Shown: in pieces, positions 34,310-46,830 of the stretch
How the letters are laid out: each line of letters begins with the position of its first letter
Position numbering within the stretch: the stretch's first letter is position 1
Assembly: GCF_003573695.1 (NCBI RefSeq)
Contig: NC_039368.1
Location: 8,641,860-8,705,859 of the forward strand
Reading direction: 5' to 3'
Length of the DNA: 64,000 bases
DNA from: Papaver somniferum
Lineage: Eukaryota; Streptophyta; Magnoliopsida; Ranunculales; Papaveraceae
The notes under the pieces: model-generated
Seen by the model: the letters and a program-made list of their open reading frames with translations, nothing else
Told to the model about the DNA's origin: nothing
The model's database searches: none
Position numbers and translations under genes: made by a program

Positions 34310-35416
34310 TCATTCAAACTTAAGAGCCCTCTTAGCCATGAGAAGCGTGTTTGAGAGAAGCATCGCGGTGGTCATGGATTCCACTCCTCCTGGTACTGGA
34401 GCTATAACTGAAGCCCACTCATAAGGCACTTCGTAGCAAACGTCCCCAACAAATTGATAGGACCCTAGATGACTTTTCATCATGTTATTGCCGGTGTCAA
34501 TGACAATTGCTCTTGGCTTAATCCAGCGAGCCCTCACCAGATAAGCTCTTTCTGCAGCGGAGATAAGGATATCTGCTTGGCCAACGATCTCCTTGAGGTT
34601 CTCTGTTCCACGGTGCACAACAGTGATCTTGGCACCGTGCCTCCGTAGTAAATATGCGGCAGGAGGTGCAACGATGTCAGTATCAGTTCCATTACCAATA
34701 ACAACTACTGATTTCCCCTTTATACGAAGGTCACATCTATACAACAATTCCATGCATGCTTTGGCTGTACATGGAATTACGGAAGGAAATTTAAGCTCTT
34801 GATCTCGTGTTTTTAGTGAACTGAATCCGTCAACATCTTTCTCAACTCGAACAGCATTCAAGATTTTCGCTTTATCCATATGACGAGGTAGTGGCAGCTG
34901 AATGTGTATACCATGAACAGAGGGTTCCTCGTTGAATCGCGAAATATAATCAACAACTTCTTCTTCTGAGGAATCATCTTGCAGACGAACTACATCGGTT
35001 TCGATCCCTGCTGCTTCACAAGCCTTCAACTTGTTCGCAAGAAGATCCGGCGAGTGATTCTTATCCCCAACTACAATAACAGTTAACTTTGGTGTGACGC
35101 CAATTGCATCCCTCATCTCCATTACTTCATCGGTGATTTCATCTATGATTTCCTCTGCCACCGCCTTTCCGTTAAGTTTCACTCTAGGAAATCTAGTACT
35201 CATTGACATCGCCACAGCAGTAATACTATAATTAGAACTTCGACGCTGCATGCTGATCGAGGAGGCACCAAAGCCAGCAGGATTTGGAGGTTTGAAAGAA
35301 AGAAAAGCTGGTGGTGGTCTTAGACGAACAGAACCACTTCTTCGGATTGTATCGAACTTGGGAAGACGAGCTGTTGATGTTGATGAAGAACAGCTCGAAA
35401 ATATAGTTGACGCCAT
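34310..35416 (-). CDS. FolD-like methylenetetrahydrofolate dehydrogenase/cyclohydrolase, plastid type, copy 2
   Basis: A 368-codon intronless frame, identical to copy 1 except S63Y, S262A and V264I (copy 1 to copy 2). It has the same transit-peptide-like N-terminus. It keeps the same folate-site residues (K129, Q173, D196) and has the same changes: LLANK instead of YVxxK, a GNGTDTDIVAPP loop and PGGVESMT. Both copies being open with so few differences points to very recent duplication, and possibly to selection or lack of time for decay. This copy lacks the 774-bp flanking repeats and has four upstream tandem units, so it may be the donor locus. Biochemical function is uncertain. Confidence 0.88.
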   Translation of the reverse strand: MASTIFSSCSSSTSTARLPKFDTIRRSGSVRLRPPPAFLSFKPPNPAGFGASSISMQRRSSNYSITAVAMSMSTRFPRVKLNGKAVAEEIIDEITDEVMEMRDAIGVTPKLTVIVVGDKNHSPDLLANKLKACEAAGIETDVVRLQDDSSEEEVVDYISRFNEEPSVHGIHIQLPLPRHMDKAKILNAVRVEKDVDGFSSLKTRDQELKFPSVIPCTAKACMELLYRCDLRIKGKSVVVIGNGTDTDIVAPPAAYLLRRHGAKITVVHRGTENLKEIVGQADILISAAERAYLVRARWIKPRAIVIDTGNNMMKSHLGSYQFVGDVCYEVPYEWASVIAPVPGGVESMTTAMLLSNTLLMAKRALKFE

Positions 35417-35859
35417 TGCTCAAGCGAAGACGATGATGATAGATGGCTTAGAAGTGCTCAAGCGAAGATGACGACGAGAGATGGCTTAGAAGAATATAAA
35501 GGTTTTTTTAGAGCGAACGTAATTTGATGTAAATTAATTAAGCTAGATGTTTCTCTTAAATACTAAAAAAAAGAAGCAACATCTTTCCAAATTTCTACGC
35601 TTATTGATTGCTAAATACGAGAAACCGTATTGGTCTGAAACAACCCACAGATGTTAAGGGCCGGTGAGATCCGGGGGTCCTATTAATATACCAAAAAGGC
35701 AGCCCAAGCATATCAAGGTCCATAGTTTTGAATGTTGTCAAAGTACAAGTTCGGAAAAACAGGGCCCGAGGCGGCCATTGTCATGGGTGGTCTATTGCTC
35801 ACCTTCTATCGACTAATTTCCCAGTATTGCAAGCCCAATTTGGAGCCTAGTGATATAAC

Positions 35860-36300
35860 TCTATTATTGGGGCTGATTTTTATTTTTGGTTTGGGCGTTT
35901 CATAGGATTTTAATATCCTAGATATGGATAGAGGAAGACCAAATGTGTGTTAAAAGTCAAATTTTCCCATGATAGAATTCTATTATTGGGGCTGAATTCT
36001 TTTTTGGTTTGGGGGCTTCATAGGATTCTAATAACATAATGTGGATAGGGGATATAACTCTATTATTGGGGCTGATTTTTATTTTTGGTTTGGACATTTC
36101 ATAGGATTCTAATATCCTAGATATGGATAGGGGAAGACCAAACGTGGATTAAAAGTCAAATTTCCCCATGATAGAATTTTATTATTGGGGATGAATTCTT
36201 TTTTGGTTTGGGGGCTTCATAGGACTCTAATAACATAATGTGGATATGGGGAGACCAAATGTGTGTTAAAAGTAAAATTTACCCATTAGATATTTATTTT
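35860..36300. repeat. Four tandem units of about 110 bp upstream of FolD copy 2
   Basis: Units start with TATTATTGGGGCTGA and contain CATAGGATTCTAAT, TGGATA and GACCAAA. A block of about 195 bp (two units) was duplicated relative to copy 1, with the join visible near 36050 (GGATAGGGGATATAACTC). Confidence 0.75.
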
Positions 36301-36434
36301 ACCTAAAATCAAATTAATTCAAAATTCGAAATTCAAAACCAACGTCAATTCACCGATTTCTTCCTCTCTTCTTCTTATCAAAATCAAACAATGAAACCTA
36401 TGATCAAAATTTTTGAAATCTTTTTGGTCATCTT

Positions 36435-38935
36435 TCTCTCTTAATGATCTCCAACGCTTTTGGAAGAAGACTATCTAACTAGAAGGGAATCAACTTATGT
36501 CAGGCAGGTAGAACTACTATGGTCAAATCTGTTCTTAATTCAGTTCCCATGTACCAGATGAGTATTTTCAAGATGCCAAAGAAATTAATCAAGAAACTTG
36601 ATACTCAACAAAGAAAATTTTGGTGGGGATACAAAGATATTAAAAGCACTAAATTCATTGGGTGGAAAAATCTATGCATTCACCAAAGGGTTTAGGAGGT
36701 CTAGCTTTTAGAGACCTTGAAATGCTAAATCATGCTCTTCTTACTAAACTTTCTTGGAGAATCTGTACTAAGCAAGACAGTCTGGTTGGTCAAGTTATCA
36801 AACCAAAATACTTCACGGATGAAGAATTCCTTCACATTGATAAAAAGATACATAATTCTTCTTGGGTTTGGAGAGGGATTGGAACTGGTTTAGCCATTAT
36901 TCAAGAAAACTATTGTATGGAGATCAACAATGGCAAGGTCACAAGAATATGGTATGATAATTGGATCTTTGGTCTGGATACTAAACCATCTCCACTTTGT
37001 CCAACACATCTCTCTTATTCTTTGGTAAGTGAACTTATAATTCCTGATACAGCTGGATGGAATGTGCCTTTGCTGCAACTCCTCTTTCTACTAAACTAGT
37101 AAACAAAATCAAGAATATGATTATTACTCCTTATGAGAATGATGTTATCAAATGGAGACCAACAAAGGATGGCACCTTTACTGTGAAGAGTGATTATAAT
37201 AAACTGATGGAAAATAGAGTCAACAGTCAAGCTGCTCTCAACAATGTTCCTAAAAGTACTTCAAAATCCTTATGGAAAATGAAGCTCCCACACATAATCA
37301 AGTTTTTCATCTGGAAGTCTCTCAAGGGGATTGTACCTACTAAACTCAGACTGTCCATCCATAACAGCAGCTTGGACACTCAATGCAGCATCTGCAATAA
37401 TGAAGAGGAGTCTCTATACCACCTGCTAATCATTTGTACTCATGCTAGAGCTGTTTGGAGACTGGTAAATATTGATATAGATCAAGTTAGAGCCATCTGC
37501 AATTCAGTTATGGAGTGGATTCTATGTTGGTTTAATAATCTACAGAATGCTAGTGCTACTGATCAAAATGGCTGGAGGAACTCTCTCATGGTTGGCTGTT
37601 GGATTATTTGGAAAGAAGGATTCCAGGATAAAACTCTCAACCCTCTTTCTACTGCTTCTAGAATTAATTACCACTTGCATAATTTTAACATGTCTTTAAA
37701 CATGCCTGAAGTTTTTCCCGTACAAAAGTCAATTGTCATACAGAATGAAAATTTCCTGTTTAAGGTTCATGTGGATGCATCCTTTGATAACATTACTAAT
37801 GTAGTTGGCACTGGCATGGTGCTTTATACTTCTGCAGGACAACGTGTTGGGATCAAAGGCACATATGCAGCTGGAGTAATAGATGCTGAAGGTGGAGAAT
37901 GTATGGATATGATGGTAGCACTAAGATGGTTATCAATTTTGAAAGTCGACAACTTTCACCTAATTGCAGATGCAGAAGAAGTAGTTAATTCAGTAACCAC
38001 TGATTCCATTCAAGTCAGATGGGAAAATAATAAGTTTATAAGAGATATTCAAGTTGTTCTTTCTTCGTTTAAACATTTTAAAATTTCTTTTATCGGAAGA
38101 GATGGTAACCACATTGCTGATGCCATCTCTAGGAAAGTTATATTAGATAAATTTTATGTGGAAGAGTATAATGACTTCTCCTAGAGCTGTCAATTTCTAA
38201 CCCGACCCGCGGGTTGGACCTAGCTTGGCTTGTTTCAACCCGGCTCGGCTTGGCCTGTTGTCTAAACAAGCCGGGTTAGGGTTGTCATATCTAACCCTAG
38301 TAAAAACAAGTCGGGCAATAAGGTCAACCAGCGGGTTACCCACCAACCCGTCAATTTCCTATGAATTACTAATTTAAGAATTTTAAGTTACTAATTTAGG
38401 AATATTAGGATGATTTTAGGGTTTTGTACTAGAAATCAAACTTCATATATTCTTAATACGATCCAAATTTCATTTGATTTAGGGTTACGGAGTAGTGGGT
38501 GCTTTCTTAGCGTTTTGTAAAGGATTGACCAACATAAATATACCATTATATATAAAATAACAAGCAAAAGTAATCAAGAACCACGAAATGAAAGAGTGGT
38601 TATAGTTTTCAAATATGAACCAAGGTGGGATGAGTTCGAATCCCTCTGCCCACTGAGTTTTTTATACGTTTAAGTGATTTTACGTTTCAGCCACCCCATT
38701 TGACAAGCCAACCCGTCTAGGGTTAGGATTGGGGTTTTTGGCTTTTACATGAACAATACTAGGACTGACCCTAACCCGTCCATGGCTTGTCAAGCTAGGG
38801 CCGAGTTGACTCTAGCTTGCTCCGTTGACAGCTCTAACTTCTTTCCATGGATTGTAAGTTTATCGTCAAGGTACTCTGTGCCTGAACCATATTAGTTCTT
38901 AATAAAAGAAATTCTTATCTAAAAAAAAAGTTACC
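36435..38935 (+). mobile_element. 5'-truncated LINE: reverse transcriptase end, zinc-finger and RNase H
   Basis: Translation begins in the RT C-terminal region (QAGRTTMVKSVLNSVPMYQM, then FWWGYKD). After frameshifts near 36690 and 37070 it gives GLGGLAFRDLE, a zf-RVT region (KSLWKMKLPHIIKFFIWKS, then CSICNNEEESLYHLL), and a full RNase H domain. RNase H runs from VHVDASFD through AEGGECMD and LIADAEE to HIADAISRK, so all four acidic catalytic residues are present. The last coding residues are cut by a hAT MITE at 38182. The 3' UTR resumes at 38837 and ends AATAAAAGAAATTC plus an A-run near 38930. The LINE directly abuts the FolD cassette. Confidence 0.82.
38182..38836. mobile_element. hAT-type MITE inside the LINE, 655 bp
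   Basis: The inverted ends are TAGAGCTGTCAA and TTGACAGCTCTA. The flanks ACTTCTCC (38174-38181) and ACTTCTTT (38837-38844) match at six of eight. The interior has AACCCG/CGGGTT motifs near both ends. The MITE supplies the TAG stop that now ends the LINE ORF. A tRNA-like B box lies inside at 38632-38644. Confidence 0.82.
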
Positions 38936-39412
38936 ATAGTCTAAAATTTCTGATTTTGTTATATCTAGAAGGCTACCTGTGATATGCTTTTCTCTAGGGA
39001 TTAGGATCTTCTAAAATAAATCATGTATGAAACACAAAATACTGGTAAGTTTTACATGTTTGTTTTCCTATAAATCAGTTTATTTCGATATAGAGAACTA
39101 TTTAAAAAAACAGAGTAAAGGTACGGACACCGAACTAATAGATTATCTCATACTCATCAGCTTAGAAACAAAATTCATAGACTGGGATGTCGGAGAAAAT
39201 TGAAGGTTTGCCGGATGAAAGATCCTCAGCCTAGTGGCTTCGACAAAGGTAATACAAATTACTACTATTAAAGAAACGTGAGTTTATAGGGTTTCGTGTT
39301 CTTGTACCGTACTTTTATTTTTTATGGATGAATCTGTGATAACCGTCGACCAAAAAAAAAGAAAAGAAGTGCTATATTAGCAGTCCAGATTCTATTGTTT
39401 AACCTGATACTA
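38936..39412. other. Intergenic DNA
   Basis: Nothing recognised between the LINE tail and the Stowaway element. Confidence 0.4.
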
Positions 39413-39783
39413 CTCCTTCCGTCCCAAATTAATAGAGATATTTGGTTTTAAATTTTGTGCCACAAATAATTGAACTATCTCACTAATCAAGGGGGTATTC
39501 TTAAGCTACCCTTTTAATTGATTATTGTTACCATAAGAAATTTGTATAATTTGATATCCATGTTTATATTCGTTACGTAGGTGTTTTAAAATGCTTTTTA
39601 ATGGTGTTAACATTTACGAAAAACCTTGGTATAGTTTAAGAGATAAATGATTTCTAAGTTTTACTAGTTATTATCTATAAGAGTATAATTGTAAAAAAAT
39701 ACTTAAACATACTCTTATTTTCTCCCTGCCTTAACAATATTGTGCAAATTATAAATAGCTTAATTAATTTGGGACTAAGGAAG
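39413..39783. mobile_element. Stowaway-type MITE, 371 bp
   Basis: The inverted ends CTCCTTCCGTCCCAAATTAA and CTTCCTTAGTCCCAAATTAA are flanked by TA dinucleotides (39411-39412 and 39784-39785). CTCC.TCCGTCCC is the classic Stowaway end of Tc1/mariner MITEs. There is no coding capacity. Confidence 0.9.
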
Positions 39784-40294
39784 TATTATATTGTCACCCA
39801 ATATTTATCTTTAGACCTGAAATTTGTTGTGTAATCTAAAATTAAATCTTAAGGTGACTCAAAAGACCGTCCCGTAGCCGAATATTGTTCCCATTTTGGT
39901 GAGTCTTCATATAAGGCCTTATCCAGCTCCTTTGAGGCCAAGATCCTTGTGGGACTGTAGGAGATGGCTAGTTGGCTTCCATGATCTAGTATCTCCGACA
40001 GTCTTTATGGCAAGGACTCGACCAAAGCAAAAACAAGAAAACAGAAAAGTAAAAGTCAAGGCAATAACTAAAGACATCAGTATGTTTCAAAAAAAGAATG
40101 AGCGATATTTGATTTAATCATAAAATGAAATATTTACAAATTTGGGTGTTGTTATTGCTACATTGTATCTAAAACCAACTATTCAAATGCACTGCCATTA
40201 CAAAACTTTTTACCACTAATTCTCAGATGAGTTTATAATTAGTACTGATATCAGTGTCGTTACAGGGGAGACTTCATATCCTGCTAACGATTCC
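39784..40294. other. Intergenic DNA before CslA copy C
   Basis: No supported gene. A plus-strand ORF at 39896-40117 has no family features. The right end is the probable 3' UTR of CslA copy C. Confidence 0.4.
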
Positions 40295-43200
40295 TTAATC
40301 CCAGGAGTTAGGAATGCGAGTTCCTACATAACCTAGACCCGTAACAAAGAACGCAATGGCTTGGGCGAATAAGTATATGAAGTACCAATACTTCCCAAAT
40401 GCGACATCATAGCATGCGCAAAAGAAGATGTAAGCTCCGACGCATAGTTCCATTGCATAGACTCTGTATCAAGTCAATCAAACAACATTCATAAGGACTA
40501 GCGACACTTTTATAAATTCTATTATTTGGGTTAGAGGAAATGTTTTACATACCTTTCTCTGATTCTTGCTAGTAAAGGTATCTGCGATAGTTTGACTGCT
40601 GGCTTAACGCTGTTGTTATCTTTGGATTTGAGAAGAGCATCTCCTAATTTTTCAGTGACAACCCATTCGTTTACTCTCCCTGCCTCAAACAGACCGATAA
40701 ATGTACCTTTTGTTCGATGCATAGACATGACATTTTCAAAAACGACCCAGTTAATCACCAGGTAGAAGGACCTGCAGATTTTCAACACATTAATTTCTTG
40801 TAATAACATGGGGTGACAAATGGAGCTGACCGATCGATGATTGGGAAGTTTCTACCTTGGTGTTTCGATTGCGTTAAGCAGGGTTATGATTGAAGGAATG
40901 TACACCAAGCCCCATTTAGGAATGTAGACTTCAGGAACCAAAGCGGATGTCGGAATAACAATGCAGTAAAAGACGAAGGTAACGATATGGCAGACAATCT
41001 TTCGCACAAAGAAGAAACTGTAAATGGTATGAACTTTCTTCCACAGGTTCACAGTCTGCATTCAGTAACACTAAGTTTGTCAATTACGAAATGGTAACAA
41101 ACTTCACTGGAATACGCAAATTTCTCTCAATTGTGAACTATTACTGAACGAAAGAACTAGATTACAATGTACCTCATTTCTGATGATCTCCATAGCCATT
41201 TTTCTGAACAAATTTGCAGGTCCACAGGACCATCTATGTTGTTGAAATCGAAATGCTTTAAAAGTACTCGGCAATTCATTTTTTACCTTCAAATTGAAGG
41301 AAAAACAAAATGTTAGACTCGAATCTGATTTAGAGGTTCAATCAGTAACAAAATGTCATTTGCCTTAAATTACCTGAACATCACCAACATAGACGAATTT
41401 CCAACCCTTCAAACTGGCACGGACGGCAAGATCCATGTCTTCGACGGTTGTTCGATCTTTCCATCCACCGGCACTGTAAAGAGCCTTAATTCTCCACACC
41501 CCAGCAGTTCCATTGAAACCAAAGAAAGCATAGGTGGATGAACCAACTTCTTGCTCCACTTTGAAATGGTAATTCAATGACATTTCTTGAATTCTTGTCA
41601 TTATACACTCATCAGCGTTCACTGCACAACATAAGGCCAATAAGGCCCGGAAGATAAATTGTATGGCCTACAACTTTGTCTGCTTTTGCAAACCAAACGG
41701 CATGGGTTGACTGATAAGAAATTTGGGGTAAACGATGGTGACAGCCCGACACTGACCGTGCTGATGGCGCGCTGTGCACGATCATTGCGCATCACTTGGT
41801 TTTTTTTTTTTAATACATTATCTTGGTTCTTGACCCTTGAAATATATTATCAAAATAAAAACTAATTAATTAAGAAATTAAATAATGAAAAATTGGAATG
41901 CTTACCAAATTTCCAGCGGGCTTGAACCAGACCGATCTCAGGGTTATGTATAAAATAAGGAACAGTCTTGTAGAGGTAATCGGGTTCCGGAGTAAAATCG
42001 GCATCGAAGATTGCGACTAAATCACACATCTCAACGTAGTGATGTTTCAGGCCTTCTTTAAGTGCTCCTGCCTTGTACCCATTTCTGTTGTGTCTGATTT
42101 CGTACTTAATATTCACTCCCTTGCATGCCCATCTTTGACATTCTAATTCTACCAAGTCCTAAAGCCAACCAACAGTAAAGATTAGAGACAGTAGAAAAAA
42201 AAACTGAATAACCGTTGACAACGTGTTTAAAATTTCAACTTCTGCATTTCCAATCAACTTTTATCTCTTCTTTGTGGTCACTATTTCTGAGCTACATTGA
42301 CAACACGATTCTGAACTAAATTGATAACATGTTTGAAAATAGAAAAAACTTATAATACTTTCTTTTCAGTTGACAACATGTTTGAAAATAGAAAAAACTT
42401 AAACTACTTTAATGATTATTTTCAAGTTTTTATTTTTGTCAAATTAAGAAACTGAAAGTATCACTTTTTTTTTTTTTTTTTTGCTTGAAACGGAGGGAGG
42501 ATATAAAAAATGATACCTAATCAAATTTGTACAAAATTTTGAGTTATGTGGGTTGGATTCAAGAAATGAAATTGTGTTCACCTTGATCATTGGGTCAGTA
42601 GAATCATCAAGAACTTGAATTATAATTCTATCAGATGGCCATGAAAGCCCACATGCAGCTCCAATTGACAGCTTATACACCTGTAAAAACAAAACAATAA
42701 CCAATCAAAACACCAGCACCACATAAATCATGTCATATGATTGGTCACCATCCATCCTTTTAGTTTTTTTACCGACAGAATTAACTAAAAAAGAATTCAT
42801 CAAACCGTATGCAAATTTGTCAACATACTCATAAACAATAATTACTTAAATTGGTGGAGCAAGTAGCAATGCAGTTGACCCAATTGATAAAGTAAATAAA
42901 TTATTACTCTTCCATTCACATGGACATGGTCTAGTTCTCTGAGCTTTTTCTAGTGGGGGTGTCTACCCTGTCATGCATGATAGAGAACACAAAAGCTGAA
43001 ACTTTTCATTCTACAGATAGAAAGTAATCAAAAAGGAGAATCTGAGGAGGAGGAGGAAAAGATTACAAAAAAGAATTCCAAGAAGAAGAAGAAGAAGGTG
43101 TTAATTAATTGAGTTACCTCTTTTTCATTGTACATGGGGATCTGAACAAGAACCATAGGATAATGAGAACTTCCTTTCTCAATATCATCTTCAATCTCTT

Positions 43201-43465
43201 CAAACTTGTATCTCTTTTGTGGTTTCAGACCAAATATTTTTACATAAAGAATCACAGCACTCATATATACTCTTTCAATGAACAACATTACTGACATTAT
43301 CAAACATATAACAACAAATACTCTCAGGATTGGAGCTATAAATGAGATTCTAAACAAATCCCAAATATTTGCAATTCCATCAATTATGTCTGATTTCTTG
43401 ATCCCATGAACTCTTTCTTGGATGAAACTGGTCGCCAATGGAACCCATTCCATCAAAGACCCCAT
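40295..43465 (-). CDS. CSLA: Glucomannan 4-beta-mannosyltransferase (CslA), copy C
   Basis: Eight exons: 43118-43465, 42582-42680, 41906-42158, 41374-41621, 41173-41286, 40856-41055, 40553-40771 and 40295-40463. All junctions are GT..AG and the exons join in frame to 1650 bp (549 aa). The start ATG gives [18 protein letters not shown] in [10 protein letters not shown] (201-203), VED and QQHRW (331-335) are intact. The N-terminal membrane anchor and C-terminal spans are as in the other copies. The C-terminus is three residues longer (IPNSWD). It is more diverged than copies A and B are from each other, and its introns are longer, so it is the older paralogue of the cluster. The product is a Golgi GT2 mannan synthase. 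Confidence 0.95.
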
Positions 43466-43897
43466 ATCTCTAAAGCTTCAACCCTCTTGTCTCTTATTAT
43501 ATTGGCTCTGTGGGGGTTCAATAAAAGCAATAGAAGAATTTTGATCAGTAGTCTGTGGCTAATTAACTACTTCATATGAAGACCCACACCATTAAATGTA
43601 ATGAATAATTGCAGAGACAGGATAAGAAGAAAAGCTAGATCTTAGTTTCTTAAAACTAAAACTTACTAAATCGAGAATTTAGTTAAATGAGAGCGTGGCA
43701 GAAACTGAAACAGAGCAAGATGAGAATATTGTTGAGCTAGCTCTTGCAATGGAGTTCACAAGAGCTTGATATAATTCTGTTCTGTGTCTCTACCGCTAAC
43801 TCAAATTCTCTCTATCTCTTATTTCTTTCTGTGATCTAGTCCAGTCTAGCTAGAGGTGGGTTGCAGTTCGCAAGTAGTTAGCACGACTTCATTACAT

Positions 43898-43906
43898 CTT
43901 ATATAG
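43898..43906 (-). promoter_or_regulatory. Candidate TATA box for CslA copy C
   Basis: CTATATAAG on the minus strand lies about 430 bp before the ATG. A pyrimidine-rich leader lies between them (43800-43845 on the opposite strand). Position and sequence fit a plant core promoter, but no transcript start is known. Confidence 0.35.
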
Positions 43907-45477
43907 TACAGAGATTCAAGACAATGTAGATGATTAGGGGGTGGTGGTGTGACCATCTTTACTTACCAAACAAATAAATGGCCCCAAAATTTTCTTGATA
44001 TATTGATTTTAAAATATAGTGGACTTAAAAAAATATGAGAATGGATCTAGTCAGTAAATAAAATAAATTTGGATCCTGGCTGTAACATGCCAGGAAATTA
44101 ATCCATAATGTTTTTGTATCATGACTGTTTCATGGTTGTTTAATGCCAACTAGATCGAGACGGTACATAGTTAATTTGAACCGAAAATATTACTACACAG
44201 TACAGTTTGATGGAATTAAAGAATTTACTCAAATTAAGATTTTATTCAAAATAAAATTTGTGTCCGGCACCTCTTTTTTTTCCTTTTTTTGGTTAGAACC
44301 AGTAATTTAGAATATATGGATTATCTAATCATTTTTTATGTAATTTTAAACATGCATATGATTATTATGGTTTAATTATCTATGATCATTCGTTGATAGT
44401 GTCTTATCAACATGCATCTACCTTAGCTCTTACTATTTGATTGATTGATTAACTATTCTTAAATGCCACCAAGCTCATATCACGGGAATAAACTTTGCCA
44501 AAAGTTCCATTACTATTTACTTTTTTCATGGGCACAGCGGCTCAAGCATCCCAGGTGTGGATTAGATTTTTGCAACGGGGAGATCCTGTTTGGCTAAGGG
44601 GATACTTAATTTCGTCATCCAAGACTTGAGATTCTTACTTGCGCCGAACAGACATCTGGAGTAAAAAGTTCTACATCTTGGAAGTTGTTAAGATTTTTGC
44701 TTTCTATAAACAAGTCTGTACGGGGATTTTCAAGTTTGAGAATCTATTATCCATCCATAGTCAAGCTGGACTGCTGGAGTACTATTCCTAGTTTGTTTAT
44801 TTCACAAGTGTTTCCACTGTCCAAGCAGTAAACATTCCAACACTTTTTATCCTTTTGCTAAAAAAATGTGACGGGTTTTTGGTCGTATATTTATGATTGT
44901 ATGAGTAGCCCGTCTGAGCATGTCTGGATAAGCAGAACAGGTAACTCTTGCATCATGTGACTAAACAGAACAGGTAAACTCCCTACTCGTGCGACTTGAG
45001 ATCACAACATGTGAAAAGAAATCGGTGATTTTAGACTGATATTTTAAATCCGGTATTAATTGGGACGACATCTTCTGATGATGATGCCCAATTTGTCATT
45101 TAAAATTTACTATTTTCTACGTATTATAAAAAAAGGGCTTATAAAAACTTGCAAATTGGCCTTCAAATTGGCCTTCAGGCAAAGAAACGGACTTTTGAAG
45201 ATAAACCTAGTGTAGTGACAGGTTATTAGTGATGCTAAAAGCCCTTATTCATCTCTTGAATTAATATCATCAAACTAGGAACTCGTCCACATTTTGACTG
45301 ATTCATTTTTAACTGAGATATTGACGATCTCTTAATCACATTTTTTTTTGTTAATTCTGATTATTTTTTTTCTCTACTCTCGCTTACTTCTTGTAAATAC
45401 TTCGTTTGCCAACAGGAATATACCAAACTTATCCATACACGCCAAAAATGTCTCTCAAACTATGTAGATGATCATTA
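43907..45477. other. Intergenic DNA
   Basis: AT-rich sequence with no supported gene or element ends. Confidence 0.4.
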
Positions 45478-46830
45478 CACCATAGTCAGCTCTTGCGTCA
45501 ATCCATATCATTTTTGTCGTGTCAAATATGGCTCCAGTTTAATCATAGCCTCCTTACATTATTGTTTATACTAGGGTAGATGGTGAATCATATGCGTTCA
45601 CATACAAAAAAATAAAAAAAATAAAAATAAAAAAAGAAGAAATTTTTCGAAAGGTTGTGGATCCATCATTTGGAATTTTCTCATCATAGGATAAGGGGGG
45701 TATGGTATTGGGATTCCAGACAATTGTGTGCCACTAACAGTTAAAAGTACATGTGAGAAACGAAAGAATTTTTGGTGTGGTTGGTACAAAGTAACAAAAA
45801 CATAATTCATCATAGTAGTAGGGCATGAGTTATCTCAAACTGTTTGCCGGACTGAAGTTTTGTCATTGGTCGTTAAATTTTATTGGTGGCAACTGAAGTA
45901 TGAAAAGGTAGATTAAGCATGTGAAGAGAAGAAAAATACAACTGTAATATTATTATTATTTTACCTGTTAGTGTCTTGGAAGATTTGGTTCCCGAGTGTT
46001 TTGCTTTTCTTCTGCGATCTGGAAAGACATTCACTCCCCAGTGCATTGACCTAGCTAGTAAATTCAATGCTTGCGATTGCAAATGATATCACTCCATTAA
46101 GTAAGTGCGTCAGACATGATAGAAATCTCAATTCAGAGTGTCATCAATGCTCTACAAAAACGCACAGGCTTGAGAGGGTCTTAAATGATCTAATAAAAAT
46201 AAAAATATTTCGTGGTTGATCACTAGCTAGAGAAAAAAAGGAAAAAAAAACTATGATGACAGTGATAAAATCATTGGACAATGATATCCGAAATTCGTCA
46301 ATGCCAAGACTTTTTTTTATCGACGCAAGAATTCTTGCACTATTTACAGACACCACACTAAACTTATTTTTACTCCAAAGCTTGTGTCTCTAAGTCAACC
46401 CAGATCACTTAAATAGTGAACTCTTGGGTCAAGTCAATCCATATCATTTTGTCATGTGAAAAATGGCTCGGTTTAATCTTAGAAGCCATAGATCAACGTT
46501 CATACTCGGGTAAATGGGGAATCATTGTGCAGTGCGTTCACATTCGTTTTCTACAAAACAAAAAAAATCAAAATCACTATTAAAGTTCCCAAGATTTGGA
46601 ATTTTCCGTGATGGGTATGTTAGAGAATGAGTTACCACCAAGTAAAAGTACATGTGAGAAACGATAATATTTATTTTTTGTGGTTGATAACTAAGAAACA
46701 AAAAATATACACTTCATTGATAGTTAATATTTATTTTCATGGTTGCAATTCAAGTACAAAAAAAGAAGCTTAGAAGTAATATAGGACTGCTAATTAAAAT
46801 TATTTATTTTGTGAATAGCCTTTGAAAGGT
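45478..46830. repeat. Degenerate direct duplication of about 0.45 kb
   Basis: 45478-45960 and 46422-46830 share the same ordered words: AGTCAATCCATATCATTT-like, GTTTAATC, a GGGTAgATGGtGAATCAT-type block, GCGTTCACAT, and AAAAGTACATGTGAGAAACG. They are an old direct duplication separated by about 0.5 kb. Function unknown. Confidence 0.55.
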
